From: Ptiloglossa arizonensis
Lineage: Eukaryota > Arthropoda > Insecta > Hymenoptera > Colletidae
DNA length: 64,000 bases
Direction of reading: 5' to 3'
NCBI RefSeq assembly: GCF_051014685.1
Contig: NC_135055.1
Span: 14,186,001 to 14,250,000 of the forward strand
Shown here piece after piece: positions 24,720 through 37,550 of the stretch (the stretch's first letter is position 1; the number at the start of each line of letters is the position of its first letter). Below the pieces are notes generated by a model. That model saw only the letters and a list, made by a program, of their open reading frames with translations, was not told the DNA's origin and searched no databases. A program made the position numbers and the translations under genes.

Positions 24720-26520
24720 AGATCCATCTTGCAAAGCTCGACACTAACCGAAAGTCCACAAAGTGCATAGTAAATTTCAAAGTCCTCCGGCATATAAACG
24801 ACTCGGCTCTAAAATACGTCAAGTGAATTCTGAATCGCAAAAATAGTGAGGAAGTCACGTTCCTATCGTGCACGCGGTCCATTCTGAAAACCTCGAAGCC
24901 AGCAACGTATTCACCTATGGTCCACCACGTGCTAAGTAGATTTCTGATGGACCGAAAAGTGCCAAAGCAACGGAGCACACGAATCCTGAATCTCGAAAAC
25001 AGAGGGGAAGTCACGTTCGTATAGCAAACTCACCTCGTGTTACAACACTAGAAATATATTTATAAGTTTTGAGTACGTTTTTGAATTTTCAAAAATAAAA
25101 AAAGACTAAATTGTATTTTGTGCAGAAATTCAAAATCTTGAAAATAATGACTGAGTTCTTATCGTGAACCCAGTCCATCCTAGAAGCCTCAACAGTAAGA
25201 ATACATCCATAAGTTTTGAGTACATTTTTGAGTTTTCCAAAATAAAAAAAACACTAAATTGTATGGTGTCGCAGAAATTATGTATCTTGAAAATAATGAG
25301 TAAGTCACGTTTCTATCATGAACCCAGTCCATTCTAGAAACATCAACACTAAGAATACATCGACAAGTTTTAAATATATTTTTTCAGTTTTTCGAAACAA
25401 AAAGTACTAAATTGTATAGTGTCGTAGAAATTCTAAATCTTGAAAATATTGAAAAAGTCACGTTCGTCTCGCAAATCTGGTCCATTTTGGGCACCGCGAC
25501 ACCAGCAACACATTTGTCTATGGAACACCGGAAAAATGAATAAATTGAAGAATACGTCGAACGAATTTTAAATCTCGAAAACAGCGACAAGGTCGCGTTC
25601 CTATCGTAAACCGAGTCCATCCAGTAAATCTCGCGACACATTCGTCTACGGTGCACCGCGAGATCGAATAAATTCTAAAATACGTCAAATGAATGTTGAA
25701 TCTCTGAAACAGTGACTGGGTCACGTTTCTGTCGTGCACCCGGTCCATTCTGGAAACCTTGATATCGGTAACATATTCATTTACGGCCCACCAAGTGCTA
25801 AGTAGATTTCAGAGTTTTCCGTGTATATAGACAACTGGACTGAAAAGTAGCAAAGCAACCGAGCACACGAATTCTGAATCTCGAAAACAGAGAGGAAGTC
25901 ACGTTCGTATCACGAACTTGCCCCGTCCTACAAACCTCGACAATAGAAATACATCTACGAGTTTTAAACGCGTTTCAACATTTTTCAAACCGCAAAATTG
26001 TTTAGCATCGAAACAAACACTCTGAACCCCAAAAATAGCGACCAAGTCACGTTCCTATTACGAATCGAAACCATCGTGCAAATATTGACGCCACGCGTCA
26101 TAAATAAATAATGAATTGTAAAATGTATGAAACGAATTCAAATTCTCAAAAATAATTAAAAAGTCAGATTCCTGGAAACGGTTAAATCTCAACGCTAGGA
26201 ATAGAAATCATAAGTTCGAATCCCTTTTGAAGATTCTCCAATGCGAAAACAATTGTACAGCGTCGCGCGAATATTAAATTTCGAAAATAGTGACAAGGAG
26301 TCGTTTCTTTCTGTTACGAGTGGGAAAATTGTTACCCTAGCGATAGATTCGCCACGATTCGTCAAACGTTGAGCAAACTAGAGAGTTTTCCTCGTAGATT
26401 GACGACTGGACTGAAAAGTGTCGAAGCAACGGGACACGTGAATTCTGATTCACGAAAATCAGAAGGGAGTCACGTTCGTATCGCGAAACCGTTTCGTGCT
26501 ACAAACCTCAATACCAGCAA
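24720..26520. repeat. Diverged ~150-bp tandem array (about 12 units)
   Basis: A core of the form tctcgaaaacag, about eight variable bases, then gtcacgttc, t or g, and atcg recurs at about 24854, 25008, 25148 (degenerate), 25304, 25457, 25592, 25720, 25898, 26046, 26163, 26300 and 26469. Spacing is 117-178 bp, mean near 147. Between cores lie further shared pieces (cggtccattctggaaacc, tggtccaccacgtgctaagt, ggactgaaaagt). Some longer blocks match better at distance: gagcacacgaat(c/t)ctgaat at 24973 and 25861. This is an old, satellite-like array. Confidence 0.85.
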
Positions 26521-27059
26521 TACGTTCATCGACAGGTAGCCGGCAGTCTGTTGCATCGATCCGAGCTAATGTACTCCAAACAGCCTAGCTTAATGACTCG
26601 CGATCCTGAAAAATGGTGGCGGCGCGACGTCGCGAGCTCGTTTAAAAACTATCGGAAAGCGATCGGTTTCCTCGTGGCGCGCGATTCGATTTCCCGTACA
26701 GGAGCGCCAAAATCGACGAATTTTTACTCCCGACGATTCCACGACGTCTATCGATCCGTATTCGCTCGCTTTCGAGAACACGTCCGTCGGGGGTGATTTT
26801 ACTATTTTTTTTCTCTCTCTCTCACCCCTCGCCTCGCTGGAAAATCGACCACGTGGACGAAATGAATTCGAGAGGGTAGAGAAAGAACTCGCGACGGAAG
26901 CACTGTTCTCGATCAGCTTCCGGATGCTTTCGTTGATCAAATCGGTGGTTTGCAAATTTTTTTTGGGAGGGGGAGTCAACCTCCTTCGCGAACGCCGTAT
27001 TAATTTTGTACGATTTACCCCAGCTGAGGGAATGAATTTCTTTGTCTTTTAATTATTGT
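26521..27059. other. GC-richer block after the ~150-bp array
   Basis: Frames on both strands (129 codons minus, 81 codons plus) in a stop-poor stretch, with a short tctctctctctc run near 26812-26823. No exon or motif evidence. Confidence 0.35.
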
Positions 27060-27084
27060 ACGTAGAGTTTTAGAAACATTGTTT

Positions 27085-27315
27085 TCCACTCGAATAATTT
27101 GAGGAATATAGTTCGCTCGAATAATTTTCAACGTATTGTGAGTTTAGAAATATTTTTTACTCGAATAATTTTGGAAATATTGTCGTTCACTTCGATAATT
27201 TTAGAAATATTGTCGTTCACTTCAATAATTTTACAAGTATTATTTACTTAGATAATGTTTGAAATATTATCGTTTACGAATAATTTTTGAAATATCATTA
27301 TTTACACGAAATATT
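27085..27315. repeat. About 30-bp tandem repeat, diverged (7-8 copies)
   Basis: The unit cgataattttagaaatattg then tcgttcactt recurs with a period near 30 (27164, 27193, 27223 and weaker copies either side). Confidence 0.85.
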
Positions 27316-27424
27316 TACCAATATTTGCATCACCGATGACCCCCATGATGATCACGATGATCCCCTAACGTATTGAGAAAAAAAATCTTGCACCTGAGAA
27401 TTTATAAAAATCCTGCAACCCTCT

Positions 27425-27870
27425 ATTTGAATTGTTTCGAGATTGAATTGATCGATGGAATTTTTCACGGCGATAAATCGAGTGTATCTTTTATTTTGAG
27501 AGTGACAGACAATTGGTCATCGTTTATTTATTTATTGTACCTGCAAGCACCGTGTATATTTTGATCGATTCAAAATCAAGTCGATCGTAGCCATTTTGAT
27601 CGATTGAATTTTCGACGACGATAAATACAGTGCAATATTTAGTTTTAAACCGACAATTGCATCTAACAGTTTTCAAGACCGACAATTGGTCATCGTTTAT
27701 TCATTATATGAATAAACATTATGTAGATTTTAATTAATTCAAAATTAAATTGATTTTATTCAATTCGATTCATTGTCTCTTTTACGGTGGAAATCCACTG
27801 TATTTTGTATTTTTAGATCGCTACTTAGTCATTGTTTGTTAATTATATCGACATACTTTTGAATTCATGT
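27425..27870. repeat. Diverged ~150-175-bp tandem repeat (3 copies)
   Basis: The marker gacaattggtcatcgtttat occurs at 27508 and 27681, and a weaker form (ctacttagtcattgtttgtt) at 27831. Each copy also has gatcgattgaattttc or similar, then cggcgataaat or cgacgataaat. Confidence 0.8.
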
Positions 27871-29280
27871 TTAAAAGTTTATCATTACTATCGCTCGATG
27901 CAATTTATGCACATAGGTACTCGTGAGACTGAGAGGATTGAACTCCTCTGCACGATTTTCGATTTTGCGATATATTTTTAAATCGAATCGCTGAGTCAAA
28001 GAATAATACAAGTCCTGAAACCACATTTTCAGATATTTAAAAAAACAACCTTGAAACTCGAGAGACTACGTAAGACACGAGTATAGAGTTCTTCTTCTGT
28101 ATTGTCATTTTTTATCTCAACGTGTAGTTTTGTGCATTTTACATACAATTTCGAAATTATTTAAAAATGGCTAATTTTGAACTTGTTATTCGACTCATCG
28201 AAGACAGATATTTTGTATATTTTTCCTTGGTTTGAACACGACGCTTTTTAAACCTCACAAACGGTCACCGTGGGAGAATCTGAATGCGTGAAATGCAAAC
28301 AATTTTGCATAGATAAATATTTATCGACTACTTCATTCGCATTTATTTATGCAACACGAGAAAATATTTAACAACAGTTAGTGATGAGTGTTCATTGATC
28401 CGTGTGTATTTATACATCAGTTTCCACACGACCCATGTTTATAAATATTATATGATAATGTGGCAAGCGGATGTATAAGAAGCCACGGGGAAAATTGAAA
28501 AACGAGATTATTTCAGAGTATTCGTTTATCGTTTGCTAATATCTGGAATACCATGAAAGTTTTCCAAACTTTAGTAAAAAGAACCGATACTAAAATAATA
28601 ATTTGCTGCTACGTATTGCTTCGAAATATCCAAGAATAGGTGAATAATCATTAATAATGCATACAAAGAATTTACTTAATTAAATTTTGAATTTTTCTAA
28701 AAGGGACAGATACATAAAGAAACGAAGATGATGTATCCTCGTATTGGACAACACATAGCAAACTGATTTTTTATGGCAATATAAAATCGATAACCCTAGT
28801 ATAGATTTCAAATTTTTATTCGTCTATTGTGAAATAATTAATTCCATAATTCAAATTCTAATTTTTTATCTAACGAGTAACCGGTACAAAGTCGTTTATC
28901 GTTTATTTCTTATTTGAAACTTTTTTCTGGTATAGAAGTATACGTATGTATATAGGAATTACGTCAAAAAGTATTTAATCGAAATACGTATGCGTACAAG
29001 AGGTGAAGCGTAGTTAAAAACGCTGTTATCGAACCCAATCACAAATTTCGTAAAATTGAAAATTTCTAATACCTTAATTTTTGTTAACAAGCATTCCCAA
29101 CCGCGGTATAGAAGCAAGGCGAAAGAAAAACGTTTCCCACACTGACGTTTTTAACGATCATGCGGTCCAACGTAATTACGCTAATATTTGTTACAAACTG
29201 TCCTCGAGAATTTCACATAAAACCGTGGTAATTTCACGGGAGCTTATCTTCTTGTTTTTCAGTAATTACTGTTCCACGGA
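27871..29280. other. AT-rich non-coding, no gene seen
   Basis: Includes a patch rich in homeodomain-type AT motifs at about 28290-28350 (gcatttatttatgc, agataaatatttatcg). No ORF of note. Confidence 0.35.
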
Positions 29281-29450
29281 ACACTGATCGATTGCACCTT
29301 GGGGGCCAATTACAATAGCCTATCGAATTCGGTGAGCCTACCGATGAATAAAAAGATCGACTCGCCCCAAAATCTGATAGAAGATAGTTGCTATTACGCT
29401 GATAAGCACCGAAATCGAAACTAACAATTATCGTAACAAATATAGTCCAG
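29281..29450. other. Complex-sequence block, possible conserved element
   Basis: A non-repetitive GC-richer block (gcaccttgggggccaattac, gatcgactcgccccaaaatc) in AT-rich flanks, with no open frame. Could be a regulatory element. No motif cluster stands out. Confidence 0.18.
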
Positions 29451-31644
29451 GCAAACGTGGTTTGCTTTCTATAAATTTTTCAATTCTTCATTTTCGGTCC
29501 TCTTCGGTCTAGCAGTAATATATTTCTTTATATATATACAAAATAAAGAAATAATTGAATCAATAGTTGATATTTCAAATAGTTTATTCGATGTAAGAAG
29601 AATCGAATTGACTTAAATCGACCCTCCCTTAAAGAGGGTGCTCGCAATCGATAGCCTTGTGAGAGTATTAATTCTTCGAAATGGGATAAAATAATAAAAT
29701 GTAAAGTGTAAAAATTGAATCGTCGAATCGTAAAATTTTCACTGTATCGGTACGGTAAAACGTGAAAATTAATATACGTTACAATTATACGGGATAATAG
29801 ATACCGTAGGATAATAGAATTTTAACTGTGTAGCATAATAGAAACCGTAGTTTATCAAAATACGCATAGTGATTGCGCGGGAGAGTTCGGAAGATTGAAA
29901 ATTATTATGCAATATTCCGTATTCTTCTTCGACATTGTCAAAGTATTCATCAATGCAAATCTGTATGCGTATGTATTTTGTTAAGCAATTATTAATTCTA
30001 GTAAAATTCTAGCTAGGATTAGAATACAAGAGAGTTATACTTAAATTTGTATTCTTTTCTCTTATTATAGTAAATAAAATTATTAAATTATTAGTAAATA
30101 TAAAAATTATATGCTAGAAAATATTCCTATTCGTAAAATAGACTTTGCAAAGTAGATATTCTACCCGACACTTCGAACAGCTACCTTATTTACAACTAAT
30201 TATTTCAGGAACACCACTTAATAATGTAAAGCTTTAATATAAACACCCTCGTAGTATCTTTAATAATAACACGAAAATGATGGAGTATTCTGTTAACATT
30301 TAAGGGAAATTAACGTCGCTTGTAAGATACCTTATCATTTAATTTTATTCCTCCGCTCTCCTTTAATTCACTTTGGAATATTCTCCCAGTGCATTTCCAG
30401 CGCATAGTGAAATTTTTCCCGCCATTTGATTGCATCATTATTTAAAAAGGAAACGTCCTTTGATACTCCTCGTTGTTTGTAATTATAAACACGAAACTCG
30501 TCGATTTGTTAGACTTCTCAGTTTGTTGGACTATCATTGAAAACCAAGAAAAAGTTTTTTAAGCTTCGTTCAGTAAATATTTCGCATAAAGGGTGAATTA
30601 ACTCGATTTACTCGATTAAAGGGGTTAATGCAAGTGAAGTTTATAAACTGTTCCGAGAGAAATTTTTAACAAGTGACCACGTCGATTAACCATAAATGTT
30701 TCGAACTCGAAGAATCTCTCGGTTATTTACAACCGAGAAGGCTGTCAAACTTTCAACTGTCACGGTTGAAAAGCTGACGAATAATGCAGACGCTGTATCA
30801 CGAAAAATAAATATTAGTCAAAAAGTTCGCGTTTTTGTAATAGCCGAACGTCTCATTTAAATTTAAAAATACAGAGAAACATATATAACTAAAAAGGTTC
30901 ATAATGTTACCTAGAAAGTATTTTGTACTGTCATAAATATTCGTCTAGTCGCTAATGACCTCGGTAGTTGATGCAATTTTTAAAATTATTCGAAAAGAAA
31001 AGAAAATTTCCATAGACTAAATTTGAAATCGATTTCTTTTGTTATGGATCAATATACTTTGGTTCGTATCTTGTAGGACGTATTTGGATGAATTTATTCA
31101 TTTTCGATGACAGGACTATAAAACGACCCTAAATTTCAAAAATTTCTCTAAAAATCATAAAATATTTATCGACAACCTCCAAACATTATCGTAGGCGACT
31201 AATAGCAAGGAAGCGTCTTGTAAAGATAAAAGGTGGTATAATATCATACAACATATATGCAGTACTAATTACCTTACACGGAGAGATTCCCAGGTGTAAT
31301 ACTGATTTTTTAATGGTACCTTGCACAGTAAAAGGGTTCGAGATACCGGAGGTAGTAATAATTATATACGATTTTACAAGCGGACGCAACAATTTTTGTA
31401 CTTTACTTTTTATTTCCTCACGTTTTTTTTTTTTTTTTTGTTTAATTACACGAATATTTTACTATTCTTATTGAAATTTTAAACTGAACTTTTTCAACTT
31501 TTCAATTTACACTTACAGAAGTTTTCTTATTAAATTTGTATCATTAGATCAAACGTCGTGTTACCAACCATGCCTAAATTCGTCCTAATATCAACTATAA
31601 AGTGTAATACCATTAGGAAAAAATTAGGTGCCCTGATTAACTTT
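29451..31644. other. AT-rich non-coding
   Basis: Small internal echoes (gataatagataccgtagg near 29793 and cataatagaaaccgtag near 29835). A T-homopolymer of about 17 bases at 31424-31440. No gene or RNA recognised. Confidence 0.4.
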
Positions 31645-31647
31645 AGA

Positions 31648-31775
31648 AAAGGTAATTTTAAATAAAATACAATTTTTTTGCACCTTTGAAATTATCAAAA
31701 TTTTATAAATACCTAATTTTGAGTAAAATACAATTTTTTGCACCTTTGAAATTATCCAAATTTTATAAATTCCCA
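31648..31775. repeat. 60-bp tandem duplication (2 copies)
   Basis: The block aaaatacaattttttgcacc then tttgaaattatc is found ending near 31696 and 31756. cacctttgaaatta starts at 31681 and 31741, exactly 60 bp apart. Confidence 0.88.
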
Positions 31776-31969
31776 TACGACGAATTTTTCGGTATTTTCA
31801 AAATTCAAAATAAATATTTTATCGTTGCACTTCACGTGATTCGACCTGTATAAAATACTCGTAGTTTTACAGCGTATAATTACAATACTCGTTGCTTTGT
31901 CGGTTCTTTGATCTTTAACGATCAATTGTCCAATAAGAAATGAAATGCTTTCTGACTATTTCGTAGAAG

Positions 31970-32330
31970 TAGAACTAATTTTAAAAGGCTATCGATAGCG
32001 ACGTGCCAAACAGCCGGAATTGTTAAGAAAAATAAGAAGTTGGCGAAAGGGTGTGCGGTCTGCCAGGTCGAACGATAAATCCTTATCAGTTTTCGACATG
32101 CCGTAGCTGGCGATATAATAAATAAAACGAACAAAGAAGACCTCCCGCCGGCTCCAATGGCGAACCTACTGCGGACCAATAAATATTTTCCGCACGGTCA
32201 TCGTATAAAGTATATAATGGTACCGCGGCCAGTAATATCTGCGCTTCTTGAGGTTTTAATGAACATTGGGTGCATAAATTTAGAGACTCATGAATATTAT
32301 CGTGACTCCTCTTACGTCACGAGTTCACCG
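31970..32330. promoter_or_regulatory. Possible regulatory element with homeodomain-type sites
   Basis: A non-repetitive block with no long frame but with many AT-core motifs set in GC-richer sequence: gcgatataataaataaaac, gaccaataaatattttccg, gataaatccttatcag, gcataaattta, ggttttaatgaac, and ctatcgatagcg at its start. This texture is typical of insect enhancers. No factor can be named from the sequence alone. Confidence 0.25.
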
Positions 32331-33170
32331 AAAATAATGAAAAAAAATAGGAGTTCGTTATGTAAATTTTTCAGAAAAGGAAACTTTCGAGGTTCCACGT
32401 GAATACGACTTCCCGTGAATTTTATAATTAAGGTGTCTTTACGACGTGTTGGTTAATCACATTCGCGTCTTCGAGTACATTGCGATGTAATTTTTTTAAC
32501 ATCGATGCTAAATCCACGAAAAGAAAATAATTGAGTTACTTTCTCTCGTCAAAGAAAAGATATTCAATTTTCATCGAACTCTGATAACTTTCGAGGAAAG
32601 GAAATATTTACTTCTTAATTCCATACTTTATTTTTAGATAATTCTTGACGACTAGACGATAATACTATTATACTTTCTTACGTGAGATAATAAACGACTT
32701 AAGTAATTTCAAAATTTGTACGTTCTTAAAGAACAGCAAAATTCGTCCAAAGAAGAAATTTGTTAAAATACAGAATATGTGAATAATTACGTAAACAGGA
32801 TATATTTTTACATCATCGAAAGTAGAGACGTTATTTTAGGTACTAAACTGTGAAAATTTCGCTTAGACAGGGTTTCTTAAGAAGTCGGGGTCAAACTTCA
32901 GGAGCATGTGGTACTCGTTGGAACAAGCACGAAAGTCTAAGGTGCTTTTATCCATAAAGTATAAACTATTACTTAAAGAAGTAAAGCGAGGAATAACCTT
33001 ACACGTGCCCAGACACCATAATACTAAAGTACAATAGTTTTTCCTTTATTATTGCTGAATGACATGTTTTATACACAACTACGTACCACTACAGTATATT
33101 ATATTTCCTCTCCTCGATTTAACGACTTGCTCCGTAAGTTGCAGGTAGACGTGCAATAAAGTTTTTCACG
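32331..33170. other. AT-rich non-coding, no gene seen
   Basis: No array, exon or RNA gene recognised. Confidence 0.4.
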
Positions 33171-33174
33171 ATGC

Positions 33175-33580
33175 TAAAGGCTCATAATTTCAAACATTGT
33201 CTAACTCCGAAACTAATGTTATCCTGACTCATCTTTACGATGAATGCAACATGCTCTTGTAGCTTGACTCTAACTTCCAATGTAGACATTGATAATTGAC
33301 AATATGTATATATTAAAAATATAATTTAGAGTCTTCCATACACTTGTAGGCTCATAATTTATAACACCTTCTAACCCCAAAACTAACGATATTTGGATTC
33401 ATATTAATCCAAGTTCTTCGTTTTCACAAATATTACGTGCCCTTGAAATTTTACCCGAACTTCCAAATACAATTGAGAAACCCAAAATTAATGATATTTG
33501 GACTCGTATTTACCCAAACTCTTCATTTTCGCTACTACGTGCCCTTGAAATTTTACCCAAACTTCCAACACAGCGATACA
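33175..33580. repeat. Diverged tandem repeat, 102-169-bp spacing (3 copies)
   Basis: ggctcataattt appears at 33179 and 33348. tgcccttgaaattttaccc appears at 33438 and 33540, 102 bp apart, and is preceded each time by tttgga(t/c)tc. The first copy is degenerate. The 102-bp period (34 codons) gives a short spurious ORF. Confidence 0.8.
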
Positions 33581-33744
33581 GAGAAATTGAAATCAATATG
33601 TACACCTATCGAGAACGTAACGTACCAAATTCGAAGCTCGTACGAAACATCGATCACGGTCCCTCCGCTTTCGCAAATAACAAATTCGAGCGATTCGAGC
33701 TATCATTGACACCACCGACGAAACCCACGCACGGTGATTACGTA

Positions 33745-34611
33745 TCACGACAAAAGCACGCGGTCACTTTGTTCGCAACATCGGATATTGTGTAACACGT
33801 GCAAGGAACAGATTGCCCTTGTAAAGGGCCGAAGTTCCCACAGTGGCCGTGATCGTCTTTGTTGCTTGATAACTGGCGCCCGATCTCGTGCCCGGAGTGG
33901 TCTATCGCGCATTATTAAAAAAGAGATGATCAACTGCTCGAGTGGATGCTCCTCGATAACACAACACCGGGGCTCGATAGCTATCTTTAATTCACGGAAA
34001 ATGAGGCGCGCCGTGTCGGAGAGAAAAAAAAAAAGGCTCGACGAAGTCGAGTGTCGTTCGACGGTTGAAGTTTCCCCTCCCTGCCCCCGATACGGTTTCG
34101 AAAAGGGACCGATACCTTCAAAGGTGTATTCCTCGACACCGGTTACCTCGTTCCTCTCTCTCTTGGAAAAAAAAACATACATCCGTCCACGATCGCGAGT
34201 ACGATCCGAATGTATCCGGAGAATATAGAAACTACAGAGGGAAAAGGAAGTGGATCGAGAGCGAACCGAACTTATTAATTTTTCCAGTATACCCTTTTCC
34301 TCCATTTTTCTTGCGGATCGTTCTCTTTTACCCCTCCACGGCGCGCCTTCAGTTCCTCCCCTCCCCTGCACACACTCTTGTTCCGGTTTTATTGCTTTTG
34401 GCGTTAAAAATTCGCTCGACCTCGTTCCGGCGTGCGTAACATCCCGTGATACGAATCTAACGGGGACACGTGGAGAGCCGACAGCATCGGTGGGATCATT
34501 ATGCAAACATATGCTAACGTCAACCGGAACCATGACGGACAGAAAATGTAAGAATATTTTTCCGCGTTCCGGGTCCAGATGCACGGAATCGACTCGCGAC
34601 CCACGATGCAA
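33745..34611 (-). CDS. Long stop-free frame in GC-rich block, doubtful gene
   Basis: This is the longest frame in the window: 288 codons, minus strand, opened by a TTG rather than an ATG. The block (33.73-34.68 kb) is GC- and CpG-rich, and plus-strand frames of 164, 124 and 137 codons overlap it, so stop scarcity explains much. The translation is Arg/Ser/Glu-rich, with no domain, signal peptide, transmembrane helix or repeat that I can name. No clean acceptor or donor bounds it. It may instead be a promoter or CpG island of a gene outside the window. Confidence 0.1.
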   Translation of the reverse strand: MHRGSRVDSVHLDPERGKIFLHFLSVMVPVDVSICLHNDPTDAVGSPRVPVRFVSRDVTHAGTRSSEFLTPKAIKPEQECVQGRGGTEGAPWRGKRERSARKMEEKGILEKLISSVRSRSTSFSLCSFYILRIHSDRTRDRGRMYVFFSKRERNEVTGVEEYTFEGIGPFSKPYRGQGGETSTVERHSTSSSLFFFLSDTARLIFRELKIAIEPRCCVIEEHPLEQLIISFLIMRDRPLRARDRAPVIKQQRRSRPLWELRPFTRAICSLHVLHNIRCCEQSDRVLLS

Positions 34612-34689
34612 TCGATGCTCTCGTTCAAATACACGGATTCGAATCTCCGTGTTTCGCTATTAAAATTCCCCGTAAGCGAGCCTCGAACG

Positions 34690-35170
34690 TAAGCCACACC
34701 GGCTTGAAAAAGATCTGCTACTCGCGAGTTGAATTTTTAGACTTTATTGTTGTCGTGTTGCTTGTTCGAGATTTAAGGACAAAATTTCGACACGTTTTCC
34801 GAGATTAGTCCCGTTTCGAATGGAAAAGTGAAGTATCTGTGTGCTTTTTTTTTTGTCTACAGTGTTAGGCGAGAAGATTGCATTTTGTGTCATTTTATGT
34901 GGCGCGAACAGTACGGTTTACTTTTTTTTGTGAAAGGGGAAAATAGTTGATTTTTTAAAGCACACTGGCTCGAAGAAGGTCTGATAAGCTCGAGTAGAAT
35001 TTATAGACGACTTTATTGTTATAGTGTTTCTTGTTCGAGGTTTAAGGAAAAAATATCGACGTTTTCCGAGATTAGTCTCTTTTGAATGGAAATAGAAAGT
35101 ATCTGTGTGTTTTTGTTTTTTGCCTATAGTGTAATGCGAGAAATTGTGCACATTTTTATCCCCTCTCAAT
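34690..35170. repeat. 266-bp tandem duplication (2 copies)
   Basis: ggcttgaaaaagatctg at 34701 matches ggctcgaagaaggtctg at 34967. Both copies continue with gactttattgtt, cttgttcgag, tttaagga, cgttttccgagattagtc and agtatctgtgtg in the same order, ending at a T-rich run and gcgagaa. Identity is perhaps 80-85 percent by eye. Confidence 0.88.
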
Positions 35171-37040
35171 ATTTAAAAATAAAAATAATTTGTCACCGTA
35201 TTACGCGGTAATTCTTGCAGAGTTTTACGAATTATAGTTTAATGAAAAAGAGGCTTTGCACACCCAATGTAATAATTTTTATGAAAAATTTCATTAAGCT
35301 CTGTAAAGACTGTTTTTATCAAAATTCCGATACATTACCACGGCGATGTGTTTAAATAAAATTTATTGAAACATTTCGCGGAATTATTTTAACGTAATTA
35401 TTGGCAGATGCGTTTACGTCGTTTCACCGAAACGCGTGTCGCATTGAAATCACATTACTCAATTATCGACGATACGTATAACGTTACAAAATATTATAAA
35501 ATATTGCTCCGCGATAGATATTAAAAGGCGGCGTAATCTGACCTACATTTCTCGGTGCTCGTGACACGAAAACATTTTGCAAACTCTAAAAGCAAAGTGC
35601 AGTTTCAAACGCGGAAATAGAATTTTCAAAATTTTTAATGAAACGGACCGGCTCGGTTCACTCCGACCCTGTACATTTTAAAGAGACACATTTCGATGCC
35701 AGTGAAAGTGCAATCGACGTTTTTTTTTTTTTTTCCCCCTCCCCCTCTATTCGCCGAAAACGGGACTTCGAAACATTCGTTTATTTACATCGAAGTGTAA
35801 TGTTTGAAAAATTTCAACGTCGAACGCATTGTCCGCTCGACGTGTCATAAATAACAACCGAAATGCAACCAAAAGAGACAAATCGTTCGAATCTTTGCAT
35901 TCACGAGCAAACAGTCATCGCGGTGGAAGCATTCGTGTTTACCTTTTGACATAAATCGAACTAAAATATGTGCACGGAAATGAAGCTAAATTTAATCGAA
36001 TTGTACATTTTTCGTTAAAAGTATCGCGCGAAAATATTCCCGGTGAGAGCCGTCGTTTTGCATAAATTTGCCCACAACCGGGTACACGTGTTCGTCGTTC
36101 GTTAACCAGCGAACGAAACAGAATTATAAACAACCGATTCGAAATAATTCCACGGTTATTGAATTCCATCACCGATTGATATCGAATTATTTATTTATTA
36201 TTAACAAAACTCTAACGGAAAGATTGCAATTTAACACGGTTCGCTGTTCGAATCGGCTCGGTTGCAATTTACTGCACATTGCACCTCGTTCGTTCGTTCG
36301 CATACTTCACTTATACTCCTTAACCATCTAAGCTGCTCTTTACGTCCTTCTTCAAAATTTTATCTACTCGTAAACCTATTTGCTCCGTCTGGAAAAAATT
36401 CCCTTATGGTACGTTCACCTGTACAAGCTTCTTCCTCTTTCGCGATTTATTCGGGGACTGCACTTTCTATTCTCCTCCTAATATCCGCATCTCTTTATTC
36501 CTTACTTAAACGTTCATTGACGGGAACTTGTATTGCTCGATCGTCTATTTTTACACATTCAATATTAACACCTTTTTCAAAATTTTATTCCCTCGTAAAC
36601 CCATTTTCTTTTGTCCCGGAAAACTCCCTCGCATTTTCCCGTATTACCTGCTCGGGGGTTTATTTGCAGAAACGGAATATTTGTTACAAAAGGGCTGAGA
36701 AAGCTCGGTGTGTTGCCTCAACCCCAAAGTGGTTCGCGTGCAGGATTAATTTACATGATCGTAAAGCCCACTCGCCGTTTCGTGACGCAAAACGCCGCAG
36801 ATTGGCTGCGAGAAACTCGACAAATTAGATGGCGAAACCTGGGGACCCATAAAATTCTCGCGGTACCGCGGTACAGAGGGAAACACGGAACACAAGACGT
36901 AAAACACACCCCCCGACGTTGCCCACGCTCAAAGGAAACGCAAACGAAATCGGATCGCTTACCGCGACTAGATGCTCCACGTGACGCGAGAAACGTTTGC
37001 ACGGCTTAATCCTTTGTCGTCCTGCACTTGCTCGTCGCGA
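35171..37040. other. Non-coding, no firm gene
   Basis: A T/C homopolymer run lies at about 35720-35748. The stretch 36262-36828 is open for 188 codons on the plus strand, and frames on the other strand overlap it. No splice or motif support. Confidence 0.35.
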
Positions 37041-37047
37041 GTCAGTC

Positions 37048-37550
37048 GGTTCGTGTTAATTTCGAAGGATTATACTGGGCGAACCGTACGAAACGCGCAG
37101 AGTGCAAATTGCAACCTGTTTTCTCAGAAATTAACGAACATACCGACGCTGAATTTTTTTTTCAACGAAAGCTGCTAACGATTTTGAAGGATTGTACAGG
37201 GTGAATCGTACGAAACGTGTACAGGGTGTGAATTATAAGCTGTTTTCTCAGAAATTAACGAAGGTACCGACGCTGAATTTTTTTTTCAACGAAAGCTGCT
37301 AACGATTTTGAAGGATTGTACAGGGTGAATCGTACGAAACGTGTATAGGGTGTGAATTATAAGCTGTTTTCTCAGAAATTAACGAAGGTACCGACGCTGA
37401 ATTTTTTTTTCAACGAAAGCTGCTAACGATTTTGAAGGATTGTACAGGGTGACTCGTACGAAACGTGTACAGGGTGCAAATTGCAAGCTGGTTTCTCAGA
37501 AATTAACGAAGATACTGATCCTGAATTTTTTTTAACGAAAGCTGGTAACA
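37048..37550. repeat. 124-bp tandem repeat (4 copies)
   Basis: The marker taccgacgctgaat (tactgatcctgaat in the last copy) starts at 37141, 37265, 37389 and 37513, exactly 124 bp apart. Each unit contains gtacagggtg-type motifs about 25 bp apart, ctcagaaattaacgaa, a T-run and caacgaaagctg. Copies two and three are nearly identical. The outer copies are more diverged. Confidence 0.95.

Noticed and set aside
26200..26235. tRNA B-box-like gttcgaatcc
   Set aside because: No matching A box or cloverleaf stems around it. It lies in the ~150-bp repeat array.
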